Notes: generated by a model not told the origin, from the letters alone. A DNA stretch of 64,000 nt from Tolypeutes matacus (GCA_026826555.1 JAKSZT010054334.1:31588698-31652697), one strand, 5' to 3'; counted from the stretch's first letter, positions 48,291 through 60,350 are shown. Numbers and translations are program-made.

Positions 48291-48302
48291 ATACACACAT
48301 AG

Positions 48303-48530
48303 AGCATGTGTGTGGGTGTGAGAGGGAGAGGGAAGGAGAAAAGTGTGTATGTGTGAGAGTGTGTGTGCTTATGATGTCTGTGTGAGTTTGTGAGAGTGTG
48401 TATGTGAGAGTATGAATGTGGGTATGTGAGAGAATTTGTGTATGAAAGAGAGACTGTGCATGACAGAGAGAATGTCTATGTATGTGTGTGTGTGTGAGAG
48501 AGAGGGCAAGTGTGCATGCATGAGACAGAT
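48303..48530. repeat. Irregular (TG)n/(GA)n tract
   Basis: Runs of TG interspersed with GA-type units, including TG repeats at about 48484-48496, are embedded in a 230-bp purine/TG-rich stretch. An 83-codon minus-strand frame of His/Ser/Thr-rich text (48369-48620) is a by-product of the repeat. Confidence 0.85.
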
Positions 48531-49039
48531 TAGAACTTTGTATGTATGAGAGGAGAGGGAAGTAACAGGAGGAGAGACCTTTTTTAAGTTTCTTTTTATT
48601 TGGAAACTAATGCAAGCCAAGTAAGAAAAAGAAATGCAAACAAAAAGATGACTGGCTTCTGTGACTTTGAAGATGATTCAATTACAAAAAAGGTAAACAG
48701 TTTAATTTCTAGTTAAATAAATAAACTCACCTTTATTAAGTTGTTTAATATTTCAGATAACTTGGAGATAATGCTTAACCAAAATAAAATATTTTTTGTG
48801 ATATTTTTTAATGCTATGAGAATAAACAGGGAAAAAAGGACATTTTGCCTAGTGAAGCAAAATGTCTGTTTTCTAATAAATGTTAAATATATGTGTTATG
48901 CTATATTTTAGCAACCAAAGAAACTAATATATAGACCGCAGATTCAGTATTTTAAAATTTCTTTCTCAATTTTTAAAATATATAAACATTTTTAAAAGCT
49001 TAATAAGCATTTCTACAATTAAATGATAATATTTTTTAT
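48531..49039. other. Unassigned AT-rich sequence
   Basis: No gene or named repeat is seen. Confidence 0.45.
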
Positions 49040-49935
49040 TTTGTAAATCTTTCAAACCATTAAATTACAGGAATACTATAGTGAATCTTTATATACTCTT
49101 CTCATAAACTAATTTTGAACATTTTACTATATTTGTTTTTTTCTTTCCTTATATATGTATATACATATTATTGTTGTTGTCATTATTATTAGAACCATTT
49201 GAGATTAGTTGCAGACATAATGATCCACTACTCCAAAATATTTCAAAGTGTATCTTCTAAGGAGAATAGTATTCTCCTATATATCCACAGTAATGTTATC
49301 AAATTCAGGAATTTAGCTTTGATACATGACAAGTATCTAATATAAAATTCATATTCAAATTTTGAGTACTATCTGAATACTACATGTTGATTCAAGATCA
49401 CACATTGCACTCAGTTATTCATTAATCTGAAACAGTTCCTTAGTCTTTCATTGTTTTTCATGACATTGGTATTTTTAAAATGTTATAAAATATCTCTGAG
49501 TTTTCAATTGTTTCCTTATAATTAAGATTAAGTTGTAGATTTTTAGCAGGAAAAGGATGTATGTGATGTTTGTCTTTCTTAGGAGATCACATCAGGTGTT
49601 GGTTTGATCTATTATTGATAATTTTGATCACTTGGTTAATGTGGTGACTACCAAAGTGTTAGAATTTAAAGATATATATTTTCCCTCTTTGTAATAAGTA
49701 ATCTAGGGGAAGATACTTTGAGACTGTGTACATTTCCTATTCTCCAATATACCTTAATCAATCGCTTTACTTTGATGATTCTTACTTGAATCAATTTTTG
49801 CTATGATGATTTTCAAATGGTGATTCTCCAGTTGTCATTCATCCATTCAACATGTATTAGTTAGCATTCTATAATAAGGGAGAGTTTTTCATTCTTCCTT
49901 ACTTATTTAAATAGTTTAGCATTGGTATGGGTTTA
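49040..49935 (-). mobile_element. Ancient L1M-like 3' region, probably antisense
   Basis: Phrases such as 'ttgagattagttgcagac', 'gtttccttataattaagatt', 'gaccaaagtgtt'-type text, 'gaagatactttgagactgtg' and 'tgtattagttagcattctat' follow a widespread ancient L1 3' sequence that I recall in this order. Old and indel-rich. Orientation is less certain than the assignment. Confidence 0.55.
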
Positions 49936-50629
49936 TGGATTCATTTTTATTATTCAGTGTGTTATAATCCATTACTGTCATTATTCATTTAAATGAAAAA
50001 GGACCAGGGGAAGAAGGTACCTCAAAATTAAATACAAACAAAAACAAGTGAAACTAAATGTATATCAAATGGATGACCGAACCATACAGAAGGAAATAAA
50101 AAAGAGAGAGAGCTAATTAAAATAAACTTTGACCGCAGTCCTTTGACTAAACATTCTCTATTTAAAAATAAGAAAGAGCTGCAATGGTACATTAAACTTT
50201 TCTTAGTAGAATTGTTGTTGGTAGTGGTATAGGTTTAGTAATTCTGAAAGAATTTTGTTTTTATGAGATTCCAATACTATCTATATTGCATATGTATTGA
50301 TGTTTGTGGGAAATGGGGTTACCACTGTGGGAGAGGACAGATATAAACTTGGAAAGGGGGAAGGCAGGGAAGAATCCTGGGGTATTGGGTTGAAAGTAGA
50401 ATTATCAGCATGAACTCATGATATATACTCATGTATATATGTATATAGATGTGTGTGTATATATGTATTTTCCCCTGGCTGTGTCAATTATAAAGGACAG
50501 AAACAAGGATACTCCTGTAAAAATGAGCACCATAACAACTAGATTTTGGTTTCTAAAAACCATCCCTCACTTGAAATAGCTGATTTTAGGGCTGGAACAG
50601 GGAAAGTTAAAGAAGATTTTGTTGTGCTA
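49936..50629. other. Unassigned AT-rich sequence
   Basis: No gene or named repeat. A short TA/TG patch sits at about 50425-50470. Confidence 0.45.
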
Positions 50630-51281
50630 CATCAAAGTTCATAGTGACATTATTCACAATTGCCAAAGGATGGAAGCTACCCAGTTGTCCATCAACTGAT
50701 AAATGGATAAATAAGATGTGATATCTACCTATCTATATATGAAATGGAATATTTCTCAGTTGTAAAAAGGAATGAAGTGCTGATATATGCAACAATATGG
50801 ATGAACCTTGAAGACCTCATGTTGAGTGAAATAAGCCAGAAACAAAAGGATAAATATTATATGAGTTCACCTATTTGAGCTAATTAGAATAAGTAAACTC
50901 TTAGAGTCAGAATCTAGAATATAGATTATCAATAGAGGGGGTGCGGTGGGGGATGGGAAGTTAAGGCTTAAATGTACAGGGTTCTTATTTGGAATGTAAC
51001 TAACAGCACTGAAATATATCTGAATGTGATTAAAAAGGAAATATTAGATTATATATATAGTAATAGAATAACACTTTTTAAAAAAACTACACTACACAAC
51101 AGTGAACCCTAAGTTAAACCATGGGAAATAGTAGCACAATTATAAAAATGTGCTATCATCAATTGTAACAAATGTTCCACACCAATCCAAGGTGTTAATA
51201 ATAGGATTTTATGTGGGACTCTTGTATTTTATGCATGATTGTTCTGTAAACCCGCAGCTTTTCTAATAAAGAAAAAAAATC
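50630..51281 (+). mobile_element. 5'-truncated L1 end with coding remnant
   Basis: It starts in the ORF2 C-terminal region ('ttattcacaattgccaaagg', 'agcgaaataagccagaaac'-like) and continues through a 3' untranslated region to 'cagcttttctaataaagaaa'. The 8-mer ttgtgcta occurs just before it (50622-50629) and just after the A-rich tail (51282-51289), a short plausible target duplication. It is a third 3'-end type, distinct from the full-length L1 and from the 25-28 kb composite, with 'gtgttaataataggatt' near its end. Confidence 0.75.
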
Positions 51282-51289
51282 TTGTGCTA

Positions 51290-51679
51290 GAAAGTAAGGA
51301 AATGCTCAAAAAATGGTGGAATCATATCAAAGGAAATCAAGGGTCAGCTTAAATTAATGGACAACTTTTAAATAACCTTTTAAGTTAAACTAATTTCTTG
51401 AGAGACTTAAGAGAATCAAAACAGTAGAAAACTGAAAGCAAAGTTTCCTTAGAGCAGATAGGGATCATTTGCACTATACAAAATCGCTTTTTTTTTTTAA
51501 GAAACCAAAGTTCATTTTAAGTATCATAGGGAAATCCCTCTAACCTTAGAGACAAAAGCCTTCAGTTCACTATTTAAAACCCTGTGTCCTGTGTAATTAA
51601 GATGGTACAACATTCTTCCCTCCAACCAGCCTATGATATAAAAATACCTTGTTGTCCCTATTCCTGGGTGAGACATTAT
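51290..51679. other. Unassigned unique sequence
   Basis: No gene or repeat is seen. Confidence 0.45.
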
Positions 51680-52035
51680 TCTTCTAACTTATGTTTCTAT
51701 ACTCTTGCTTCCTCCAGTTTGGAATCTTCTTTCTTTGCCTTTTATTTGTCACTCAAGGATCAGTTTGAAAACAACCTTCTCCATCCCACCCACTCTACTC
51801 AATTACATAATGCATTTGAACTTCATGTTCCTACATGATTATACACTTACCTCTATTCAATTTACAACATGTTTGTACTTATCCTAGGGTTCTACTCCAG
51901 TAGCTTCTAAATATTTAAGGGTAGGGATTATGATTTATTCATATTTATATCCACAAATGACACTCCCGATCTTTCAATACTGGTAGCACCTAGCTCAGCA
52001 CTTTGCATATAGCACGTGTACAAGAAATATTGTTG
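51680..52035 (+). mobile_element. L2-like LINE 3' end
   Basis: L2 landmarks are 'ctcaaggatcagtttgaaa', 'caccttctccatccc'-type text, 'gggtagggattatgatttat' and 'ctagctcagcactttgca', ending in a decayed tail. Confidence 0.55.
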
Positions 52036-52185
52036 ATTTAACCTAAATAACTTGAAAACAAAAAGTAAAATGGAGATTCTAAACTATTCCTAGCATGTGA
52101 ACATAAGGTAAACTCAAGATGAAATCCAGAAATTTCACTAGGGATAAATGGGTGTAAAGTTCTTGAGAAAGAGAAGGGAGAAAGA

Positions 52186-52355
52186 ACAGTTACTAAGTGT
52201 ACAACTGTGCCAAGTGCTTTCACAAGAATTGCCTCAGTTAATCAGAGATGCTGAGAGAGGCCAAGTAACCCATAACTCAGTAGGCTTCAAGTGACACAGC
52301 TGGGATTTAAGGCCTAACCCCAGAGCCCATGCTCTCTATATTATGCTGACTGTCT
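52186..52355 (-). mobile_element. MIR SINE, antisense
   Basis: Antisense MIR is recognisable by 'gccaagtgctttcacaag', 'agaggccaagtaaccc', 'cacagctgggatttaaggc' and 'agcccatgctctctatatta'. Confidence 0.65.
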
Positions 52356-55300
52356 CTTTTGTAGCTCATTTAGAAAAGATCTTATGATTGTAATCGAGTG
52401 CAAGCTTAATAGCAGGAATTAATTTGAAAGTAGTTTAGGCTTGTTGACAGTTATGTCAAATCCAAATCAGAGAGCTAAGTTTCCTGTTTTATTTTTAGGC
52501 TGCTTGGCATTAGCTGTACTACTTTCAGAGTGCTGTGTTCATGTCCAAGGGCTGCCTTCTAACAGGTACTTCCCTGAACGAAATGTCTTGAATAAGAAGT
52601 AAAGGGATTATCTCAAAATGATAATATACAAGAAAAGTTTAAAAGTTGGAAATATTTAGCAGAGGGAATATTAAAATAAGAGGATACCAGAGAGCTGTAT
52701 TTACCATATGGAAGAACATTTGAAACAAAAACCAGAATTGGAACCAGAGAAGAAGTACAAAGAGGCTCACCATTCAAACTTTTTCTCCATTTAATATCTA
52801 TATTGATTTTTCCCAACTACTTCATCTAACATATTTATTACAATTCCAAAGAGGCAGCAATCTAAGGTGCATGAAAAGAGTAGAATGCATGACCTCCAAA
52901 GACAACAACTATTTTATGAGAACCTATGAAAAAATTAACTAAGACTTAATTTTCCTTTTCAGCTTTCCACTCACAAATGAGAGAAACGATATCATCTAGG
53001 CATGACTCTCATAAAGATTGGCAAACAATTGATTCATTTACATCTAGGCAGTGTTCTTGGTTCCTTATGAGTTAGATAAAATCCAAGGGCCGCATCTCCC
53101 AAACGGGCTTCACCCTAGTTTGATGGGTGTTGGTGTGTCATGGGGAAAAAATGTTCAATAGTCAAATAATTTGGGGAAAACTGGGTTAAACAGAATTAAA
53201 CATTTTTTTTTTTTAAAACCACAGGTTTCTCAGAGCTTTATTAAGCAATTATACACCATGACTCTCCAAGGAAAACATATAGCATATTGTGGTTCCCATT
53301 GCATTCTTCAATAAAGAACATATTATGAGACCAATTTTCTGTAGTACATACTTTGGGGAGTCCAAGCCTATTGTATTGTTCATTTCTGTAAAAAACAGTC
53401 CTCAAAAAGTTGTTTGATGATATTCATTATACATTTGTATATATACCCATGCATGTGTGTGTTTGTATGTATGTGTACATTTGTGTCTGTAGCATATTCA
53501 TTTATTTAGAGTGTCCAGAACCAAGGTTAATAGAAGTGGAAATAGATGAGGAAAATATTCTAAGATATAAACAGGTCATTTCCCCCTGTAATCGCCACAC
53601 ATCCCTATATCCTATGGCCCTTCCCATCTCAGGCATTTAAGTTACACCATGTCACAGCAGAACACAGATGACAAGAAATAAAATTCTTGACTTTGGAATA
53701 TCCCAAACCTATGACTCAGGGAAAAGAAGAAAAGATTTGGAGACTATATGATGAGGTAGTTAATATTTTAACCACTGTTGAAACTAGATACAGAATGTTT
53801 GGGCTAAGGGAGGTAGAGGAAGTCACGGCAGAATCAGAGCTGAAAAATCGTGTGGGGTTCTTGAGACACAAACTTCTATAGACCCACTGCCTTGGACCAA
53901 GACCTGGGGAAGACAATAAAACTCCCAGCTGGATTTTGAGGGTCAGAAAGCAGAGTATAGCCATACAATCACCATTTCCTTAGTTCTTATCTTGATGTTG
54001 GAGAAGAGAAAATGTCTGTTTCCTGTGCATAAGTCTGTATCAGCTAGGCTGGAATGTCCCGATGACTAACAGAATGTTTCTTCCATAATTGACAGCAATA
54101 GGGACCAACATAGAGGGTTGAAGGCCAGTAGGGACCTCAAATGGGGGTTACCTATACATCGAGACCAAGCTGGAAGGAGGATGATTGATGATACTAAAGA
54201 CCAGTGGTGTGTAGGAGCTGGTTCTTCATGGCTTGCAGGAGCTGGTTATGTGCATCTCTTCTTGGCTCTTTGCCTTCAGTGATGTTAAAGGTAATACGAA
54301 ACTGGCCTTCATGGGAGCATTTACATTATGGAAATCAGCGAACACTATTTCCAATCTGTGCTGCTTTTTTTCTCCCAGAGTCTGTTTCCCAGCATATCAC
54401 TGGTTGCACCCCTCCCCCCGATGCCATGATACTATGAAAAACCTTAAGAAACTTGATTAATTTTCTACCCTCCAGTGAGATGGAGGCTCAAAATAGGAAT
54501 TACATTATTATTATAAAATTATGACAGCACATTTCATGCAAACCTGGGATTGTGGGCTAAGCCTTGTCTAGCTATCACAAAAATTAATTTTTAGAAATGT
54601 TGTAATAAATGATAACAACACTTTTAGCAAGGCATAAAACTTGTGTTGGCTGTTAGCTTCTTTGAAGAAAGGAATTACCCAGAAATTGGCATGACACCAG
54701 AGATGTAAACCTAATGCCCAATATTTTAAATACAGTAACATTCCAGTAGAATAATTACTGCCTGCCACATGTCTTTGGTAATCGCTTAATTAAAAAGTTT
54801 CATTTCCTCATCTGCTTTAGAAAAAAACAAAAACTCCTTTCCTTTCTTTTCAATTCTTTCATCTTTGTTTCTATTTTTTGATGCATGAGTACAAATATTA
54901 TTGGTTTCATCCCAAAAGAAGAGTGTTGGTTTATAGAAGAAATCTAGTCATTCCATGGGCCCTTTTATTGTTGTGCTATTTGAATGCATCTAATGTTTCC
55001 AGGTGCCATTAGAGAATTTCTATTTCAATGGTCATGTAATGCCACCTCTACCAAATCTTAGCTGCTCATATGCTGCATGTTGGATATGTGGAGACTGTTC
55101 TGCCTTGGAGTTTTACAACCCATTAATAATCAGTGTTACTTGTTGACAGACCTGGGTCTATGTTTTGTATTTTGTGTAAGTTTTCCAGATTACTTTATTG
55201 TAATAATAGGTAAGTTGATGTAGGACTTAGACTTCTATTATCATTCTGAGATATATAATTGGAGTTTAAAAGATTATTACAATGCATAAACTAAAGGCCT

Positions 55301-56129
55301 ATTCAGAACAAGTTTTTTATATAGAGGGAGCTATTATAAGAATATATTAATCATTGTGAATTTTATGTAGAGAAATAACTATTTTACTAAAGTTTTTAAT
55401 GAGTATTATCTACTATAAAAGTAATGTTTCCATGGTATTTTCTTCTAAAATGCTTATGAAGAAAAAAGCAGAAGAAAGAAGAAAGCTTTACAGCATTACT
55501 CCAAGCAATCAAATAAAAGGACTTAATTGCAACGAGCAAGTCACTCATTTATGATTTCTAAGAAGACACTCTTTTAAACAGCTGAGGTTTGTACTTACGT
55601 TAAAACATTTATCCTTTTCTTGCTTCAAACAACTCAGCTGTACAAAGGGAAATCTATCATGAATAAGTGGTAATAGATTTTTTTAGTGGATATAAAACAA
55701 AATAGAAAGTCTCAAGGGATATCTGTTTCAGGTCCCTGGAGGTGAGGGTATGGATGGGAAAATGATAGGTTGCAGGATAAATTCTGAGGCATCTTCTTAA
55801 ATCATATAAAACCATTATATCATTTCCAAACCTATCCAATAAACGTTTCTATGCCCCCCCCCAAAAAAAAAAATCTAAGTTTACTTTCTGCCACAGAAAC
55901 CATAAATAGATTGAATAGTTAGGTCCAATGAAATTTGTTCATTAGGCTGAAGCAAAAAGTCAGAAGCATCTCAATCCTAACATGATCAAAGCTATTCAAT
56001 TAATTTACTTTCCTCCCTGAAATTCTACTCAGTGTTTTTGCTGTAACTGTGAAATGTGTAGTAAGCAGGTAGAGGTGAGAACACCTTCTTTTGTGTCTCC
56101 TTATACTCTGAACTTTATATAGAAACTGT
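52356..56129. other. Unassigned sequence, about 3.8 kb
   Basis: No gene found. A T run at 53201-53214 is followed by 'ggtttctcagagctttatt', which could be an old repeat that I cannot name. Short open frames at 53410-53964 and 54204-54460 have no motif. A C run lies at 55854-55862. Confidence 0.4.
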
Positions 56130-56290
56130 CACAATGTATGGCTTTTTTTTTTCTATTGCAAGTTTGTCTTTTCCGCTAACTCTAAATGTCATGAGTGTAG
56201 GGCTCATTTTATTCAATGTTGTATGATTGCCTCCCAATAAAGTTCTAGCATATAGTAGGTATTCAATAAATAATTGTGCAATTGATTTAA
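56130..56290 (+). mobile_element. L2-like 3' end
   Basis: The segment with 'gtcatgagtgtagggctcat', 'cctcccaataaagttctagc' and 'gtattcaataaataattg' follows the L2 tail order. Confidence 0.4.
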
Positions 56291-56309
56291 CTTGCATATT
56301 CAATTCTTG

Positions 56310-56600
56310 ATCATACCTTATTGCTACGTAATGGTCCTTTTTTTCTCTGTCTTTGAATTGTCTTTTTATTTTCTCATTGTTTTCTTTGGAGTACAAAAAG
56401 TTTTAATTTTGATAAAGTCCAACTTACCACTTTGTTTCTTATGTAGATTATGCTTTTGCTATCAGTTCTAAAAACTCTTTGCCTAACCCCACATCATGAA
56501 GATTTTCTCCTTTATTTTCTTCTAAAAGTTGTATAGTTTTAACTTTTCATTTAGATATAATCTCATTTCTTTCTCTTTTTTAAAATATCTTGCCATTTCT
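56310..56600 (-). mobile_element. Old L1 fragment, antisense
   Basis: 'tcagttctaaaaactctttg', 'atgaagattttctcctttat' and 'aagttgtatagttttaac' follow the antisense of the old L1 ORF2/3' boundary. Confidence 0.5.
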
Positions 56601-56734
56601 ATCCTAATCATTCCCTTCAATCATCATTCTTAACTATTAACAGAGACCTGGTTTTCAAATCCAATGGCTTTCCTCAACTTTCATCTACTACTTTTGTCAA
56701 ATTATCAGATAGATAAATAAATAATTACAAGAAA

Positions 56735-57265
56735 CTTGATGGTTAAAATGAATGGGAAAGGGAGACAGATCTGCTCCGGTGACCATACAGAATACCCTGA
56801 CATAGAGGGTGCTGGATACATACTTGCTGAATTGGTAAATAAAAAAGGTCCTTTAGGATGAAATTAGATTAGTGGTTATGTAGGGCTGAGGAAGGAATGC
56901 TAAGTGGTGTGGAGTCTTTCTTTTTGGAGTAATGAAATTGTTCTAAAATTTTTGAGATGATGAATGTACAACATTGTGAATATAATAAAAGCCATTGATT
57001 ATACACTTTGGATAGAATAGCCAGAAACAGCAGCTATGTACAGTGGGGGAAGCATACAGAGATTGAGAGGTGAGGAATTTTCTTGTTTGTCTGTTTTTTG
57101 TTTTCAATAATAATAATTTATTGAAATAATGAAATTGCTCTAATAGTGATTGAAGTGATGAATGCACAACTGTGTGATTATACCAAATATCATTGATTAT
57201 ATACTTTAGATAAATTGTATGCTTTATTAATATTTATCAATAAAATTGATTTTTTTTTTTTTAAG
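56735..57265 (+). mobile_element. L1 3' end with two related modules
   Basis: A module with 'agtaatgaaattgttctaaa' then 'gatgatgaatgtacaac' (about 56927-56970) recurs as 'aataatgaaattgctctaat' then 'gtgatgaatgcacaac' (about 57124-57170). Each is followed by a 'cattgattatacactttgga' block. The second ends 'tatcaataaaattga', which fits an L1 3' terminus as I recall it in xenarthrans. A T run follows. Two insertions or one duplicated 3' region are both possible. Confidence 0.5.
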
Positions 57266-57289
57266 GCCATTTAGGCCAGTTCTTGGGCT

Positions 57290-57448
57290 GATTCAGGGGT
57301 TCAGATACAATCTTATCATGTAATTTATTCAAAGGCCCCTCAAATGAATTTAATGCAATCAAAATGTATCATACCCACAGGAATAGATTAGTTTAAAAAC
57401 ATAATCTTTCTCTTTTGGGGATTCATAAAATAATCTCAAACTGCCACA
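57290..57448 (-). mobile_element. Family A LTR fragment
   Basis: 'caggaatagattagtttaaa', 'acataatctttctcttttgg' and 'ctcaaactgccaca' match the low-U3 end of the family A LTRs, particularly the copies at 44.6 and 58.3 kb. The remainder of the LTR is absent. Confidence 0.6.
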
Positions 57449-57477
57449 GTAGGTACAAAGTACAAATACTGAATAAA

Positions 57478-57720
57478 TGAATGAAACTCTATGGAAGACA
57501 ACTTAGAAATTTCTCTTAAAATTTAAAATGCACCTCTGACCCAGCAATTCCCTCTAGGTATTTATCCAATAGATATCCTTGTACATGTTCAAAGGTTGTA
57601 CAAGGTTGTTTATTATAGCATTTGCTCATAATAATGAAAGGGAGAAACAAACTAAGGTCAGCCTTTATAATAAATTATCTGTATCTATACAATGGAATAC
57701 AATGTAGATATGGAAGGATC
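57478..57720 (+). mobile_element. Old L1 ORF2 C-terminal fragment
   Basis: 'gcacctctgacccagcaatt', 'atttatccaatagatatcct', 'catttgctcataataatg' and 'atacaatggaatacaatgta' correspond to the cysteine-rich end of L1 ORF2 in sense. It is decayed with no open frame. Confidence 0.6.
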
Positions 57721-58277
57721 TCTAATTCTGAAATTTATTTGGCTACCTTTGTCAAATATACATATGAGACGTGACCACCTTAAGTTCCTGTTGATATTAC
57801 TAAAAGTATGATCCCTTTAATGGGAAAGAGAATCGAGATTGACAGGTAGAGTGAATAATTATTTTTACAGTTTTATTTAATGAATATTAATTTCTTCACT
57901 CTTGCAAAGACCACAGGATTTCTACAAACTAAATAATATTCTAATAATAAGAAAAATTTATTTATACACAGATAACCTTCTTAGGCAAAGACCCTCTCTT
58001 TGTAGATCCAAACTCTTGAATAGGCCTAAGTTGGCAATATCTTTTGTTCATTCATTATGGATGGATTTCCCATTTTATAAACAAACCTCTTATTTTTGGA
58101 AATAGGTTCAGGATTTCAGAATGTCTTAAGTATATATTCCCTGATAGCTGAAGGAGTGAATTCCCCTGCTACTCAAAGGCCATCCACTTTGTACCTGCAG
58201 AGCATTTTGCAGGGGTTCTCTTCTACTCCAGAGTTAAATAAATATAAAGACATATTGCATACAGGGTAATTTCCTGG
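57721..58277. other. Unassigned unique sequence
   Basis: No gene or named repeat is seen. Confidence 0.45.
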
Positions 58278-58926
58278 TGTATTAGTCAGCCAAAGGGGTG
58301 CTGATGCAAAGTACCAGAAATCTGTTGACTTCTTAAAAGGGTATTTATTTGGGGTAAAAGCTTACAGTTACAAGTCCTAAAGAGTCCAGCTCAAGGTTAT
58401 TTCCTCACCAAAGTCTGTTGCCACGTGTTGAAGCAAGAGGGCTGACAACTTCTGCCTGGTCTCTCCATCCTTCTTCCTCTTAAGGCTCCATGGGTCCAGC
58501 TTCTTCCAATCTCAGCTATAGGCTGGCATAAGTCTCATCTCTCTCTGGGCTCAGCTGCTCTGGTCTCTTTACAAGGTCAGCTGTAAACTATCAAACGGAT
58601 GGCTTATCTCTCCTCCTGGGGGCTGCAGGATCAAAGCTCACAAAGTTCTCTTCTCTATTATCTACGGAGCTTCTGTCTTCCTGTGTGAATCTTCATCTGT
58701 GTGTCTTCTTGAGTTAGTAACCATTTATATAGCCCACCAAGGGTGCAGGGACTCAACCCTGAGTTACACCCTACTGGCACGGTCGAATCAAAGGCCCTAA
58801 ATTGACTTAATCAAGTAAACTTAAGACCTTTGAATTTAAATCAATCAAAGGGTGTCATACCCAGAAGAACAGACTAGTTCACAAACATAATCTACATGTC
58901 TTAATAAATAATATCAAACTACTACA
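58278..58926 (-). mobile_element. Solo LTR, family A
   Basis: It starts TGTATTAGTCAGCCAAAG and ends 'caaactactaca'. Flanking 5-mers cctgg (58273-58277) and cctga (58927-58931) match at 4 of 5 positions. The structure matches the copy at 44.6 kb closely. It is a minus-orientation solo LTR. Confidence 0.85.
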
Positions 58927-59519
58927 CCTGATAACCACATATACCCTCCAATCTTATCAAATTGTAATTTGCTTACTGTTCCTCAAATAAAACTTTCTTT
59001 TCCTGTCTCTCTACCACTGACCCTAGCTCCCCCTTTTTCCAGTTTTTCTTATCTGGAATCCTGCACAAGCTTCTATGCAAATAATCCCATTTCAAGGGCC
59101 AGGCAAAGTCCTCTCTCTCCCACTATAGGAAAACATCTCCCTGACTATTCTGCCCAATGGTGATAGTGATGTAGATTCTGACCCTGCTTAGCAAATAAAT
59201 GTCTTTATCAAGCATCTGACCCAAACTCTTTGCTGCCTAATAATGTTAATTTGCTTTTCATAGTTTTTTGACTTATATTCTCATTAGCTTGTAAGCTCCT
59301 TAAAGGCAGATTCCTATATTCTGTTTTTTCTATATTCCTTATGCACCTACATAGTAGCTGTTCTAAATGTCCTGGCTTTGAAAAGTAATACAGTCAATCC
59401 AATTAGGACCCAATATGTATATTTAGCATTCTTTACAGATTTTGCTATAGGCGATCTATGTTCTATGTTCTTCGTGTAAACATGGAGTTTCTGCAACCCC
59501 AATACATTTTGTGAGTGTA
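58927..59519. other. Sequence downstream of the CEP19 remnant, with an L2-like patch
   Basis: Read on the minus strand this follows the stop codon of the CEP19 remnant and may include its 3' untranslated region. A patch at about 59285-59370 ('agcttgtaagctccttaaag') reads as L2 in plus orientation, so it could be a separate insertion or an L2 carried in the transcript. I cannot find a poly-T marking the end of a retroposed copy. Confidence 0.35.
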
Positions 59520-60002
59520 TCAGAACTCATCATCTGACTCTGTCCAAGCCACAGGATTGCAATTGTTCATCCTGTGAGAACTCAACCTCCATGTCATAAC
59601 CCAAATTTGGATCATCTTTATTCTGATTTTTCTCAAGAAGATCATCCATGATGCTCTTCCTCTTGGCAAGTTCCTTGTCATCTAGTTTGTTCAGAACTTC
59701 CTCAGGATCAATGGTTGTTTCCTTCTGAATTTACGCCATTGTTTCAGCCAAACTCTGCCCCTTCAGATAACCTCATAAAAAACTCAATAAGTTCTCTAGC
59801 TGCTTCAGGGCTACTTGTTCCAGGTAGCCCTTGTGCCTTGGGTTATTCTTTAGCTGTTCTGCAGCTCTGTTGCACTCTGAAAACTTTGAAAAGTTTCACA
59901 CTGGCATGATGCACTGGCAACTTTCCCCTTGATTTCACCTTCATAGATTCATATAATAGCTGGAGGCTGGAATCTAATTCCACATTTCCTGGCAGTGCAC
60001 GT
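59520..60002 (-). pseudogene. CEP19: CEP19 processed-type pseudogene
   Basis: CEP19 is a small centrosome/cilium-associated protein. In the minus-strand reading the remnant preserves 'CTARKCGIRFQPPAII' near its start, '[12 protein letters not shown]' in the middle and '[20 protein letters not shown]', then a '[18 protein letters not shown]' segment before a TGA at 59520-59522. The length of about 161 codons fits the family's roughly 163-167. The probable start codon at 60000-60002 reads ACG. A stop replaces the Leu after 'PPAII', a one-base loss follows, and in-frame TGA and TAA lie further on. No introns interrupt the remnant, so retroposition is likely, but I could not find a poly-A tail. 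The identity rests on recalled protein sequence. Confidence 0.85.
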
Positions 60003-60350
60003 CCTTCCCACATATACATCAGGGTAAATCAGAGGAAATCTGATGAAAAGGTGTTAGTTGCAAAATGGTCCCCTGCCTTAGAGAAGTACAGAAAGTGCAT
60101 CTTCTTCAGGCCAAAATCTAAAACCGCCTTGACGGGGAGCTTTCCATCCAATTGCAGTGCACTTAAGAGCCCTTACCTCGACACTGAGGCTGGGAGGGGC
60201 CTAGCGCTGCAGGAATAAGTGACAGTCACAGCCCGGCATGAGGCCTGAATCCACAAATACCTGGAAGTGGAGTTTGAAGACCCAGGGCTTGGTGAGACTG
60301 CACCCAGGCCAACCAGCCCGGGTTCAGGCTCCTGCTGGGTACCTATGGAG
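60003..60350 (-). other. Probable 5' untranslated part of the CEP19 remnant
   Basis: Upstream of the lost start, the minus strand continues as GC-richer DNA to about 60350, unlike the AT-rich surroundings. It could be the 5' untranslated part of the parental transcript. 'gaggtaagg' at about 60173-60181 in this reading resembles a splice donor, which a fully spliced mRNA would not keep, so this limit is uncertain. Confidence 0.4.

Noticed and set aside
48303..48620. His/Ser/Thr-rich minus-strand frame
   Set aside because: It is a translation of the TG/GA low-complexity tract.
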